A stretch of DNA of 15,679 nt from an uncultured Bacteroidales bacterium (GTDB lineage Bacteria > Bacteroidota > Bacteroidia > Bacteroidales > F082), in the NCBI GenBank assembly GCA_937902805.1, contig CALEMB010000003.1, positions 1-15,679 on the forward strand. Direction: 5' to 3'. Positions within the stretch are counted from its first letter, which is position 1. Each line of letters starts with the position of its first letter. The notes under the pieces were generated by a model. It ran no database searches. It was not told where the DNA came from and saw only the letters and a list, made by a program, of their open reading frames with translations. Shown here piece after piece: positions 5,764 to 12,730 of the stretch. The position numbers were made by a program, and so were the translations under genes.

Positions 5764-7353
5764 ATGTCTGAAGAACAACAGCAAGAGGTTGTGGAAATTA
5801 AGACGGTGACGCGCGACTTGGTCATCAACTCGCACGCTTCGGAGGTTGACATCGCTCTTCTGGAAGACAACGTACTTGTCGAACTTCACAGAGAAAAGAC
5901 CAACAACCAATTTGCGGTTGGAGACGTTTTCCTGGGTAGGGTCAAGAAGATTTTGCCCGGACTCAACGCGGCATTTGTCGACGTGGGCTATCCCAAAGAG
6001 GCCTTCCTGCACTATCTCGACCTCGGCCTGCAGGCCAACTCGTTGATTAGATACAAGAAGCAGATTGTGGCCGGTGAGGATGTGCCCATGGACAAATTCA
6101 AGCTTGATGGCGACTTGCCCAAGAACGGCAAAATCGGCGACTGGCTCAACGTGGGTGACCTGCTGCCCGTGCAAATCGCTAAGGAACCCATCCACACCAA
6201 GGGACCGAGAATCACGGCGGAGATTTCATTTGCAGGCCGTTACCTCGTCCTTGTCCCCTTCTCGAACCGTATTTCGGTATCGCAAAAAATCCGCAGCAGC
6301 GAAGAGCGCAACCGCCTTCGCCGCTTGATCCAGAGCATCAGGCCCGCCAACTACGGCGTCATCATCCGCACCGTAGCAGAAGGCAAGAAGGTGGCAGACC
6401 TCGATGCCGACCTCCGCTCGCTCATCGCCAAGTGGGAGCAATGCACCATCGAGATGAAGAAGATGACCACCTTCGGCAAGATGGTCAGCGAGATGGACCA
6501 GACCAGCGTCATGCTGCGCGATTTGCTCAACGAGTCGTTCAACAACATTCACGTGAACGACGAGAAACTCTATGAAGACATCCAGAACACCATCAAGACC
6601 TTCGCACCGCAAAAGGCTGAAATCGTGCAACTTTATAAAGGCAAGGATCCTATCTTTGACTATTATGATGTCACGAAACAAATCAAGGGCTTTTTCGGTC
6701 GCGTGGTTACCATCAAAAACGGTGTTTACCTCATCATCGAACACACCGAGGCCATGCACGTCATCGACGTCAACAGCGGCCACCGTGTGAACAAGGAGAA
6801 TTCGCAGGAAGACAACGCTTTTCAAGTCAACATTGTTGCCGCCAAGGAAATCGCTCGCCAGCTGCGCCTGCGCGACATGGGCGGCATTATCATCGTCGAC
6901 TTCATCGACATGCACGAAGCCAAGCACCGCAAGGAACTGTATGACGCCCTCGTCGAGGCCATGAAGCCCGACCGCGCCAAGCACAAGATTCTTCCCGCCA
7001 CGCAGTTTGGCCTTATCCAAATCACACGCCAGCGCGTGCGCCCCGAGACGGAGGTGCAGGTGCAGGAGAAATGTCCCGTATGTGCCGGCGAAGGCAAGAT
7101 TCGCCCCGCCATCCTTTTCGTCGACGAAATCGAAAACCACCTCAAGTACCTGCTCGTGGACCAAAACGAAAACCACATCATCCTGCAGGTGCATCCTTTC
7201 ATCTATTCCTATCTCTGCATGGGTTGGTGGCGTTCGATTCATCACAAGTGGCAAAAGAAATACGGAAAAAAATTCAAGGTGCAGTCGATGCCCGAATTCC
7301 ACATGCTGCAGTACAACTTCCAAAACGCCAATGGCGACGACATAAAACTCTAA
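5764..7353 (+). CDS. rng: Ribonuclease E/G family endoribonuclease (RNase G type)
   Basis: 529 residues. It processes rRNA precursors and degrades mRNA in the cytoplasm. The N terminus carries the S1 RNA-binding domain, about residues 45-160 (GDVFLGRVKKILPGLNAAFVDVG), followed by the RNase H-like and 5'-sensor segments. The catalytic core has VIDVNSG with Asp335 and IIIVDFIDM with Asp379, equivalent to the metal-binding Asp303 and Asp346 of E. coli RNase E. The zinc-link CPVC motif is Cys437/Cys440. There is no long unstructured degradosome scaffold after the core, so it is RNase G-like. The length fits Bacteroidota homologues. It follows the HU operon terminator and has a strong terminator of its own 62 bp downstream, with a REP element beginning one base after its stop codon. 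Confidence 0.96.
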   Translation: MSEEQQQEVVEIKTVTRDLVINSHASEVDIALLEDNVLVELHREKTNNQFAVGDVFLGRVKKILPGLNAAFVDVGYPKEAFLHYLDLGLQANSLIRYKKQIVAGEDVPMDKFKLDGDLPKNGKIGDWLNVGDLLPVQIAKEPIHTKGPRITAEISFAGRYLVLVPFSNRISVSQKIRSSEERNRLRRLIQSIRPANYGVIIRTVAEGKKVADLDADLRSLIAKWEQCTIEMKKMTTFGKMVSEMDQTSVMLRDLLNESFNNIHVNDEKLYEDIQNTIKTFAPQKAEIVQLYKGKDPIFDYYDVTKQIKGFFGRVVTIKNGVYLIIEHTEAMHVIDVNSGHRVNKENSQEDNAFQVNIVAAKEIARQLRLRDMGGIIIVDFIDMHEAKHRKELYDALVEAMKPDRAKHKILPATQFGLIQITRQRVRPETEVQVQEKCPVCAGEGKIRPAILFVDEIENHLKYLLVDQNENHIILQVHPFIYSYLCMGWWRSIHHKWQKKYGKKFKVQSMPEFHMLQYNFQNANGDDIKL

Positions 7354-7354
7354 A

Positions 7355-7378
7355 GGCCCCTGAGCCTGCCGAAGGGCC
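7355..7378 (+). repeat. REP-like element directly after the RNase G stop codon
   Basis: A single copy of the same family as 2136-2203: 7355-7378 contains CCCCTGAGCCTGCCGAAGGG, with GGCCC at one end and GGGCC at the other. No opposed partner is adjacent. It begins one base after the TAA (7351-7353), so it lies in the RNase G 3' untranslated region upstream of the terminator. Confidence 0.8.
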
Positions 7379-7414
7379 GAAGTGTCGAAAGACGTACTGC
7401 TACTAAAAACCTCG

Positions 7415-7452
7415 AAAAGCCGTCCCATTATCGTTTGGGACGGCTTTTTTTT
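7415..7452 (+). terminator. Strong rho-independent terminator after RNase G
   Basis: A 13-bp perfect stem, AAAAGCCGTCCCA (7415-7427) with TGGGACGGCTTTT (7436-7448), closes an 8-nt loop and continues into an uninterrupted run of T to 7452. The A-run on the other side makes it potentially bidirectional. Confidence 0.92.
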
Positions 7453-7456
7453 GCAT

Positions 7457-7548
7457 AAAAAAGTAGGGACATCGGCTTTTGTGGTCTGTTATTATTTCGT
7501 TGATTTACAGAATAATCTGATAAGGACATTCCAAAAAAGTAGGGACAT
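7457..7548. repeat. 16-bp direct repeats in the intergenic region after RNase G
   Basis: AAAAAAGTAGGGACAT occurs exactly at 7457-7472 and 7533-7548, 76 bp apart, with a degenerate AAGGACAT at 7522-7529 between them. They lie between the RNase G terminator and the promoter of the TPR gene, and no reading frame covers them. They could be operator sites or subterminal repeats from a vanished mobile element. The rest of 7453-7573 shows nothing else recognisable. Confidence 0.6.
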
Positions 7549-7573
7549 TGCCCTTTGGAGAGCCTCACACCAC

Positions 7574-7602
7574 TTGACAAATGTTTTTTTGCTATATTTT
7601 TG
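7574..7602 (+). promoter_or_regulatory. Promoter of the TPR regulator gene
   Basis: TTG (in TTGACA) at 7574-7576 and TATTTTTG at 7595-7602 are separated by 18 bp, the same spacing as the HU promoter and an exact TAnnTTTG match. Transcription would start near 7609, so the leader of about 140 nt contains the long palindromic REP pair at 7620-7712. Confidence 0.7.
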
Positions 7603-7619
7603 CGTCAGAGAAACGTACA

Positions 7620-7712
7620 CGCTTTGCGTCATTGCGAGGAACGAAGCAGTCTAGACATGAAGCTTTCTTATCTGGATTGCTTCGTCGTTCCTCCTCGCAA
7701 TGACGCGAAGCG
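7620..7712. repeat. Inverted pair of a second REP-like family in the TPR gene leader
   Basis: The left arm 7620-7651 contains GCGTCATTGCGAGGAACG; the right arm 7674-7712 contains the opposed CCTCCTCGCAATGACGCG. They pair over about 30 bp with a 6-bp gap in the left arm and a loop of about 22 nt. This is a widely dispersed bacterial intergenic palindrome, recognised by its TCATTGCGAGGA core. A third copy follows the TPR gene at 9224-9262. Its position after the promoter means it would be transcribed as a leader hairpin. Confidence 0.85.
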
Positions 7713-7748
7713 GCAAAAAAGCCCCGAAGTCAAAAAATCAGAAAGCCT

Positions 7749-9221
7749 ATGAAAGCAACACTAAAACTACTCATCCTAATCGCTATAGTCCTCGCGCTGG
7801 CTTCCTGTAACAGCCCAACCAAGCGCATGGAGCAAGCCCAAGCCCTGTATAGAGAAGGTGTGCAGCTGCGTGAACAACGCCGCTCGGAAGAGGCTGCGGA
7901 GAAATTCCTGCAAGGACTGGCCATCGTGCAGCGTTCCAAGAAGACAACGGAAACCATCCGGATGGAAGGTCAGCTTCGCGACAACCTCGGTGCCATGTAC
8001 CTGAAGCATGAGCTTTTCGAGGATGCTTTCACTCAACACCAACAAGCGTTGGAGTGCTTCCGGAAGACTGCCGACTCCACAGGCATGATGAACGCCTACC
8101 GCAATAGTGGTCGTGCCGTAAGGGCGCAGGAGCAATACACCCAAGCCAGGCAATACTACGACTCAGCCTTCCGTATTGCGACCTTTATTAATGACACAGC
8201 TATGCTGGCAGACCTCTATTTGGAATTGGGGCGCGACTACTACATGGAGACAGGCAACTTCGCCAAGGGCATCGAGAGCGTGAACATGGCTTTGGAGAGC
8301 GGTCTCGACGATAACGACACCGACATCGCCCACATGACGCTGGGCATTCTCTATTATTATACGCGCGAGTACGACAAAGCCAGGACAAATTTGAACGCGG
8401 CCCTTCGCAGCGAGCGGGCAGGGCTGAAGATGTCTGTATATCAGACACTTTATGCCATCGCCTACAGCCTAGGCGACTACCAAGAGGCGGTGCAATACCA
8501 TAAGCTGTTCACCGAGAGTATGATGGAAGCCGACGCGGAACATTCTAGCGAGAATATGCAGCAAATCAAGTCGGAATACGAGTTGAAGGCTCAGCAAAGC
8601 GAACTGGAGAGCATCCACCGCACCCGCGACCTGAAGCTGTATCTCATCATCGCCTTGGCGGTGATTGCCTTGCTCGTCATCCTTTTGATTGTGAGGAAGA
8701 AGATAAGCGACCACAAGTTGGAGATGGAGCATTTCGGGCGGCAGGTGGAGCGCGACCAGAACCGCATCCACGAGCTGGTGAGCGACATGGAGACGCTTAT
8801 CCGCACCAACGACGAACTACGGCGCAACCAGCAGAACCTTAACCAGAAGGATTTGATGATGATTGAGAAAATCATGGCCAGAAACAAGATCATGGCCACC
8901 GCCCAAGCCCTTAGCGAGGAGGTGAACAACGACTCGCTCAATTTCGAGCTGACCGACAACGATTGGAAAGACTTCATCAGCCTGACCGACTTGGTCTTCG
9001 ACGGCTTCTCGCAACGGCTGTTGCAACTCTACCCCAAACTCAGTAAGTGGGATGTGCGCATCTGCTGCCTCTCCAAGAATGGCTTCTCCAACCAGGTGAT
9101 ATCCATTCTCTTGGACACCCAGACGGATTCTTACTACAAGCGTAAGACCCGCATCAAGCAGATGAAGATGGACCTCGGAGATGATAACCGCACTTTTGAG
9201 GAAATTGTCAATGCCGTATGA
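7749..9221 (+). CDS. Lipobox/TPR/transmembrane protein with cytoplasmic coiled coil and HTH-like domain
   Basis: 490 residues, a putative envelope-spanning regulator. Residues 1-20 form a hydrophobic signal ending in a lipobox (LALASC, Cys20). Residues about 24-285 are helical TPR-like repeats (EQAQALYREGVQLREQ, DNLGAMYLKHELFEDAFTQH, ELGRDYYMETGNFAKG, TLGILYYYTREYDKAR, AYSLGDYQEAVQYH). A single transmembrane helix lies at 297-315 and is followed by a basic RKK, placing the TPRs in the periplasm and the rest in the cytoplasm. A coiled coil spans about 318-395. The last 90 residues (FSQRLLQLYPKLSKWDVRICCL to about 475) resemble the LuxR/GerE-like helix-turn-helix region of Bacteroidota TPR regulators, with GFSNQVISILL as the likely turn. 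The DNA-binding call is from resemblance only. The gene stands just upstream of two secreted paralogs (82-bp gap, no promoter seen), suggesting it controls or is co-transcribed with them. Confidence 0.8.
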   Translation: MKATLKLLILIAIVLALASCNSPTKRMEQAQALYREGVQLREQRRSEEAAEKFLQGLAIVQRSKKTTETIRMEGQLRDNLGAMYLKHELFEDAFTQHQQALECFRKTADSTGMMNAYRNSGRAVRAQEQYTQARQYYDSAFRIATFINDTAMLADLYLELGRDYYMETGNFAKGIESVNMALESGLDDNDTDIAHMTLGILYYYTREYDKARTNLNAALRSERAGLKMSVYQTLYAIAYSLGDYQEAVQYHKLFTESMMEADAEHSSENMQQIKSEYELKAQQSELESIHRTRDLKLYLIIALAVIALLVILLIVRKKISDHKLEMEHFGRQVERDQNRIHELVSDMETLIRTNDELRRNQQNLNQKDLMMIEKIMARNKIMATAQALSEEVNNDSLNFELTDNDWKDFISLTDLVFDGFSQRLLQLYPKLSKWDVRICCLSKNGFSNQVISILLDTQTDSYYKRKTRIKQMKMDLGDDNRTFEEIVNAV

Positions 9222-9262
9222 CGCGCTTCGCGTCATTGCGAGGAGGTACGACGAAGCAATCC
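9222..9262 (+). repeat. REP-like element directly after the TPR gene stop codon
   Basis: The 39 bp at 9224-9262 (core GCGTCATTGCGAGGAGG) are the reverse complement of 7674-7712 at 38 of 39 positions. The element starts two bases after TGA (9219-9221) and occupies half of the 82-bp gap to the next gene. The TPR gene is therefore bracketed by a near-perfect inverted repeat. Confidence 0.85.
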
Positions 9263-9303
9263 AGAAAACAGAATAAACAAATAACAATCAAATAATTAGA
9301 CCT

Positions 9304-12300
9304 ATGAAAAAGTTAGTATCAATCATCATCCTTTGCCTCGGCTGCCTTGGCATCCTTGGGGCGCAGAACATTTGGAAGCCCATCAATGGCACGGGAATAC
9401 TGGGCGTCGGTCCCGATGGAAGCATCTTTGCCTATGGTGAATATGGCACATTGTCGCGTTCGCAAGACGATGGCGAGACGTGGCAGATTGTATTAGGCCA
9501 GGAAACGGGCTTTACCGGTCATATTAATTCATCATGCTTTGCAGTTAGTCCTGAAGGAAGAATTTGTGTCTTTAATGATAACCAGCAGACTGTAGTGTAT
9601 TCCGATGATGGCGGCGACACGTGGCAGCAAACCACGGTGCTTTCCTTGTGTGTAATGCCGACTAAAGCAGGCGTATGCGTCCCAACCAACGACATTATGG
9701 TGGTTTGGGCTGAAAACGGAGAAATCTCCTATACCCTTGACGGCGGTGAGACATGGGATGGGTGGATTCCTGATTTTATGAATACCGACAATGGCCCAGC
9801 CATTAGCGACTTTTTGGTCAATGAGAATGGAGATTTGTACCTTGGCTTGACGTCGTTTGGAGGAGATTGCGGCATCTCCCATTCCACCTTATCCGACATC
9901 CAAAGCTGGGAACTCGTTGCCGCAGAAGGCATTAACATCAAAGACATGGCTTTCGACCTTGAAGGCAATGTGGTGGCTTGTGGCTATAATGCCGACGGAA
10001 GTAGTGCCGGTTTCCAGCAAATTCCGGGTTTTTATCTGTTTGATGGAACGACATTGGCCATCAGCGATGGCGGCATTGTGTACAGGCCTCACTTCGTAGG
10101 GAATCAGGCTGTTCTTTCCTATTCCACCGACCATGGCGAGCATTTCACAGAGATAGGAGAGCATCTTCCCCTAGTTGATATTGCTCCAGGCGGCGATGCT
10201 TATTTCCTTATCAAAGGGTATGACAACCATCTGTATTTCGACGGCGGCGGAGAGTACTGGAAGTGCATACCCAGCGCTGATGAAATTCCCACATACAGTC
10301 CATTGATTGGTACCAGGTTTTTCGATGAGGCCAGTGGCCTGTATTACAACATCACCAGCAACAGCACCGTCGAAGTGACATACGGTCAATGGCATTTCAA
10401 CACATACGTAGGCGACATCGTTGTTCCCGCAACGGTGACCTACGAAGGCGTTACTTACACTGTGACAGCTATTGGTGAAATTGCTTTCGGAGGCTGTGAA
10501 GGGCAGTTGAATTCCGTCATCGTTCCCAATACGGTGACGACCATTGGGGAATCGGCATTTGCCTCAAGCCCGCATCTTAGCCTCGTCATTCTGCCCAATT
10601 CCATCGAGAGTTTTGGCCCGGGTGCGTTTGCCAGATGTTATGGCCTGACTTCGTTGCGACTCCCCGAGGGCTTTACCGCTATTTCGGAAAGGATGTTCTT
10701 CGATTGTATGGGACTGACCACCATTGAGATTCCGTCGTCGGTGACCCGAATCGAGAAGAGCGCGTTTGAAATGTCATATATTAATCACATCAACATTCCA
10801 GAGTCAGTGACTTATATTGGTGAGAGTGCGTTTAAATCCTGCACGAGACTTACCTCAATAGATATCCCTAACTCGGTGACGGAGATTGGCCCTAGTGCGT
10901 TTTATTACTGCCTTGAACTCCAATCAGCCCATTTGCCCGAAACGCTTGAGGTGATTCCCAAGTCGCTGTTCGAGCGTTGCCCCTCTTTGTCAGCCATCGA
11001 TATCCCTGCTACGGTGACCGAAATCGGGGCATCCGCATTTTGCTACACTACGGCTATTACGGAAGTGGTCATCCCCGATGCAGTACATTATATTGGCGAC
11101 GAAGCCTTCTTGGGATGCTCGAGATTGTCCTCCATTACGCTTTCGAGCCATTTGGATGGAATCAGCGCAGGCCTTTTCCAGGATTGTACGGCCTTGCGGA
11201 GCATAACTATTCCTCAATCAGTAATCGCCATATTCCCCAATGCCTTTAAACAGTCTGGAGTGGTTTCGGTTATCTTCGAAGGCAGTTTGGATGGGCTTGG
11301 GAATTATGCCTTTAGTGGTTGTACGGGCTTGAGATCCATTGTGCTACCCACGACGGCTCATATTGAAGGTGCTGCATTCTATGGCTGCAGCAATTTGGAA
11401 ACCGTAGTCATAGGTCGTGTTGTTGAAATCGGCACCTTTGCCTTCGGGGAATGCTCATCCTTGCAAACGGTCACGATAATGGAACAGACCCCGCCCGTGA
11501 ACGGAGGAAACGTTTTTGCGAATTGCAATGATACAGTCCGCCTGATTGTACCTTGCGGTGCGAAGGAAGCATACGAAAACTCGGATTGGGGCAATGAGCC
11601 CGTTGTTATTGAGGATGACTGCGGCTTTGTAGGTGTCGAATGGTACTACGAGATTATGAACGAGAACGGCAGCATCACCTACCAATACATGTACCAGGCC
11701 GGTGACACCATCGTCAACGATGAGCCGACGCAGATTCTTGTGAAGATTAACACTCTTTACGACAAAGGGTCGCATCAGGAGGTGACGCGCGAATATGTGT
11801 ATGAGCGCGACGGCAAGGTGTACTGGTGGAACAAGACTCTGGAAGAGTTTACCGTGCTGTATGACCTTAGTGCCGAGGAGGGTGACGAATGGGAAATCAA
11901 GGTAGGCGCGGAAAGCCTCACCATGCATGTGGATGCCGTGGAGCAATACGAATACGAAGGCAGAATCTACAAAATGCTACATGTAAGCGACGCGGAAGAC
12001 ATCTTCAGCGGCGACATCGTTTGTGGCATCGGCCACCTGACGAGTTTCTTCCCCGAGAGGCTGATGACGACAGGCAGAGGCTATCGCGTAGAGGGCATCC
12101 GCTGCTACTGGCGCGAGGGTGAACTGGCGTTCAAATACGGAGACAAGAACTGCGACGAGGTGTATCAAGAATACCACAATGGTATTGATGAACCTAGTGA
12201 AAACCAATTTAATGTTTATCCTAATCCGACGGATGGGGTTCTCGTAATTGAGACGCAAAGCATTGCGTCTCTAAAGGGCGATACGTATCGCATTTGCAAT

Positions 12301-12429
12301 TTGATGGGACAGGTGTTGCTGCAGGGCCAAATCACGGCTGAAACCCAGCGGATTGATGTGACGGCATTGCCTCAGGGGATGTATTTCATCACTGTGGGCG
12401 AGGGGACGCGGAAGTTTGTGGTGAGATGA
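9304..12429 (+). CDS. Secreted Asp-box propeller / BspA-type LRR protein with T9SS sorting domain
   Basis: 1041 residues. The signal peptide is 1-20 (cleavage at LGA-QN). A beta-propeller-like region follows with Asp-box motifs at 53-60 (SQDDGETW), 100-107 (SDDGGDTW), 144-151 (TLDGGETW) and 274-281 (STDHGEHF). BspA/TpLRR-type repeats of about 23 residues fill about 385-755 (pattern IP-x-x-V-T-x-IG-x-x-AF-x-x-C). An uncharacterised module spans about 777-957 (W780, LYDLSAEEGD, GIG, CYWREGEL). The T9SS type A sorting domain is 968-1041 (VYPNPTDG, NLMGQ, LPQGMYFITV, KFVVR). It is exported and then secreted or surface-attached by T9SS; binding of host or glycan ligands is suggested by BspA relatives but not shown. 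Asp-boxes alone do not make it a sialidase. It has a truncated-by-window paralog downstream, and a palindrome is embedded in its sorting domain. Confidence 0.9.
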   Translation: MKKLVSIIILCLGCLGILGAQNIWKPINGTGILGVGPDGSIFAYGEYGTLSRSQDDGETWQIVLGQETGFTGHINSSCFAVSPEGRICVFNDNQQTVVYSDDGGDTWQQTTVLSLCVMPTKAGVCVPTNDIMVVWAENGEISYTLDGGETWDGWIPDFMNTDNGPAISDFLVNENGDLYLGLTSFGGDCGISHSTLSDIQSWELVAAEGINIKDMAFDLEGNVVACGYNADGSSAGFQQIPGFYLFDGTTLAISDGGIVYRPHFVGNQAVLSYSTDHGEHFTEIGEHLPLVDIAPGGDAYFLIKGYDNHLYFDGGGEYWKCIPSADEIPTYSPLIGTRFFDEASGLYYNITSNSTVEVTYGQWHFNTYVGDIVVPATVTYEGVTYTVTAIGEIAFGGCEGQLNSVIVPNTVTTIGESAFASSPHLSLVILPNSIESFGPGAFARCYGLTSLRLPEGFTAISERMFFDCMGLTTIEIPSSVTRIEKSAFEMSYINHINIPESVTYIGESAFKSCTRLTSIDIPNSVTEIGPSAFYYCLELQSAHLPETLEVIPKSLFERCPSLSAIDIPATVTEIGASAFCYTTAITEVVIPDAVHYIGDEAFLGCSRLSSITLSSHLDGISAGLFQDCTALRSITIPQSVIAIFPNAFKQSGVVSVIFEGSLDGLGNYAFSGCTGLRSIVLPTTAHIEGAAFYGCSNLETVVIGRVVEIGTFAFGECSSLQTVTIMEQTPPVNGGNVFANCNDTVRLIVPCGAKEAYENSDWGNEPVVIEDDCGFVGVEWYYEIMNENGSITYQYMYQAGDTIVNDEPTQILVKINTLYDKGSHQEVTREYVYERDGKVYWWNKTLEEFTVLYDLSAEEGDEWEIKVGAESLTMHVDAVEQYEYEGRIYKMLHVSDAEDIFSGDIVCGIGHLTSFFPERLMTTGRGYRVEGIRCYWREGELAFKYGDKNCDEVYQEYHNGIDEPSENQFNVYPNPTDGVLVIETQSIASLKGDTYRICNLMGQVLLQGQITAETQRIDVTALPQGMYFITVGEGTRKFVVR
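12250..12271 (+). repeat. Palindrome embedded in frame in the sorting domain (first paralog)
   Basis: GAGACGCAA (12250-12258) and TTGCGTCTC (12263-12271) form a perfect 9-bp inverted repeat around AGCA, encoding ETQSIAS between the first strands of the T9SS domain. The homologous position of the second paralog (15521-15548) holds a related but different GAGACG/CGTCTC palindrome. Confidence 0.75.
12325..12405 (+). repeat. 81-bp near-identical repeat, copy 1 (3' end of sorting domain)
   Basis: 12325-12405 matches 15599-15679 at 80 of 81 positions; the only difference is G12350 versus A15624. The sequence just upstream in the same domain is clearly diverged between the paralogs, so identity rises abruptly here. 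It encodes QITAETQ-[RQ]-IDVTALPQGMYFITVGEG. Confidence 0.9.
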
Positions 12430-12459
12430 ACCAAAGCCTGCATACGCTTAGCAAGGAGA

Positions 12460-12680
12460 TGCTTCGTACTTGGTATACCCCTCCCTCGTACCTGCAACGG
12501 AGTTGGTTCGAACTTTGTTCGGATGAAGTTCGGTTCATCTACGGTTGTTCTTCGGTATATGACCGAACAACAACCGAACAACAACCGAATAACAACCGAA
12601 CAACAACCGAAGAACAAAGGTTTCAATTACGAAGTAGGTACGAAGTAAACCCGAAGCATCTCCGAAGCAAGTACGAGCCA
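12460..12680. repeat. 11-bp CG-centred repeat lattice with inverted halves
   Basis: From 12465 to 12675 CG dinucleotides occur at 12465, 12487, 12498, 12509, 12520, 12531, 12542, 12553, 12564, 12575, 12586, 12597, 12608, 12630, 12641, 12652, 12663 and 12674. All are on one 11-bp register, and no CG is out of phase. The two empty positions read TA (12476) and GG (12619). Left units are TTCGG/TTCGT-like; right units are the reverse complement, CCGAA/ACGAA-like, inverting around 12559. The inner right units are five near-identical copies of ACCGAACAACA (12562-12616). GGAGATGCTTCG (12455-12466) pairs exactly with 12652-12663, and CGTACTTG (12465-12472) with 12668-12675. It fills the 301-bp gap between the paralogs; no gene or promoter is seen in that gap. 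Confidence 0.9.
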
Positions 12681-12730
12681 AGAGTATGGCAACCATGAAG
12701 CTGTAACAATCAAACAAAAAACATACGACA

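Noticed and set aside
6226..7428. A 400-codon open frame on the minus strand opposite RNase G
   Set aside because: It is antisense to a gene with complete catalytic motifs, has a composition typical of a shadow frame (rich in Val, Asp, His, Leu), and shows no recognisable domain.
9304..10300. A sialidase because of Asp-box (BNR) motifs
   Set aside because: Asp-boxes occur in many beta-propellers. No sialidase FRIP motif, arginine triad or catalytic Tyr/Glu arrangement is visible in either paralog.
12562..12616. A CRISPR array at the tandem ACCGAACAACA repeats
   Set aside because: The unit is 11 bp with no spacers, it grades into degenerate and inverted units, and no cas gene is present.
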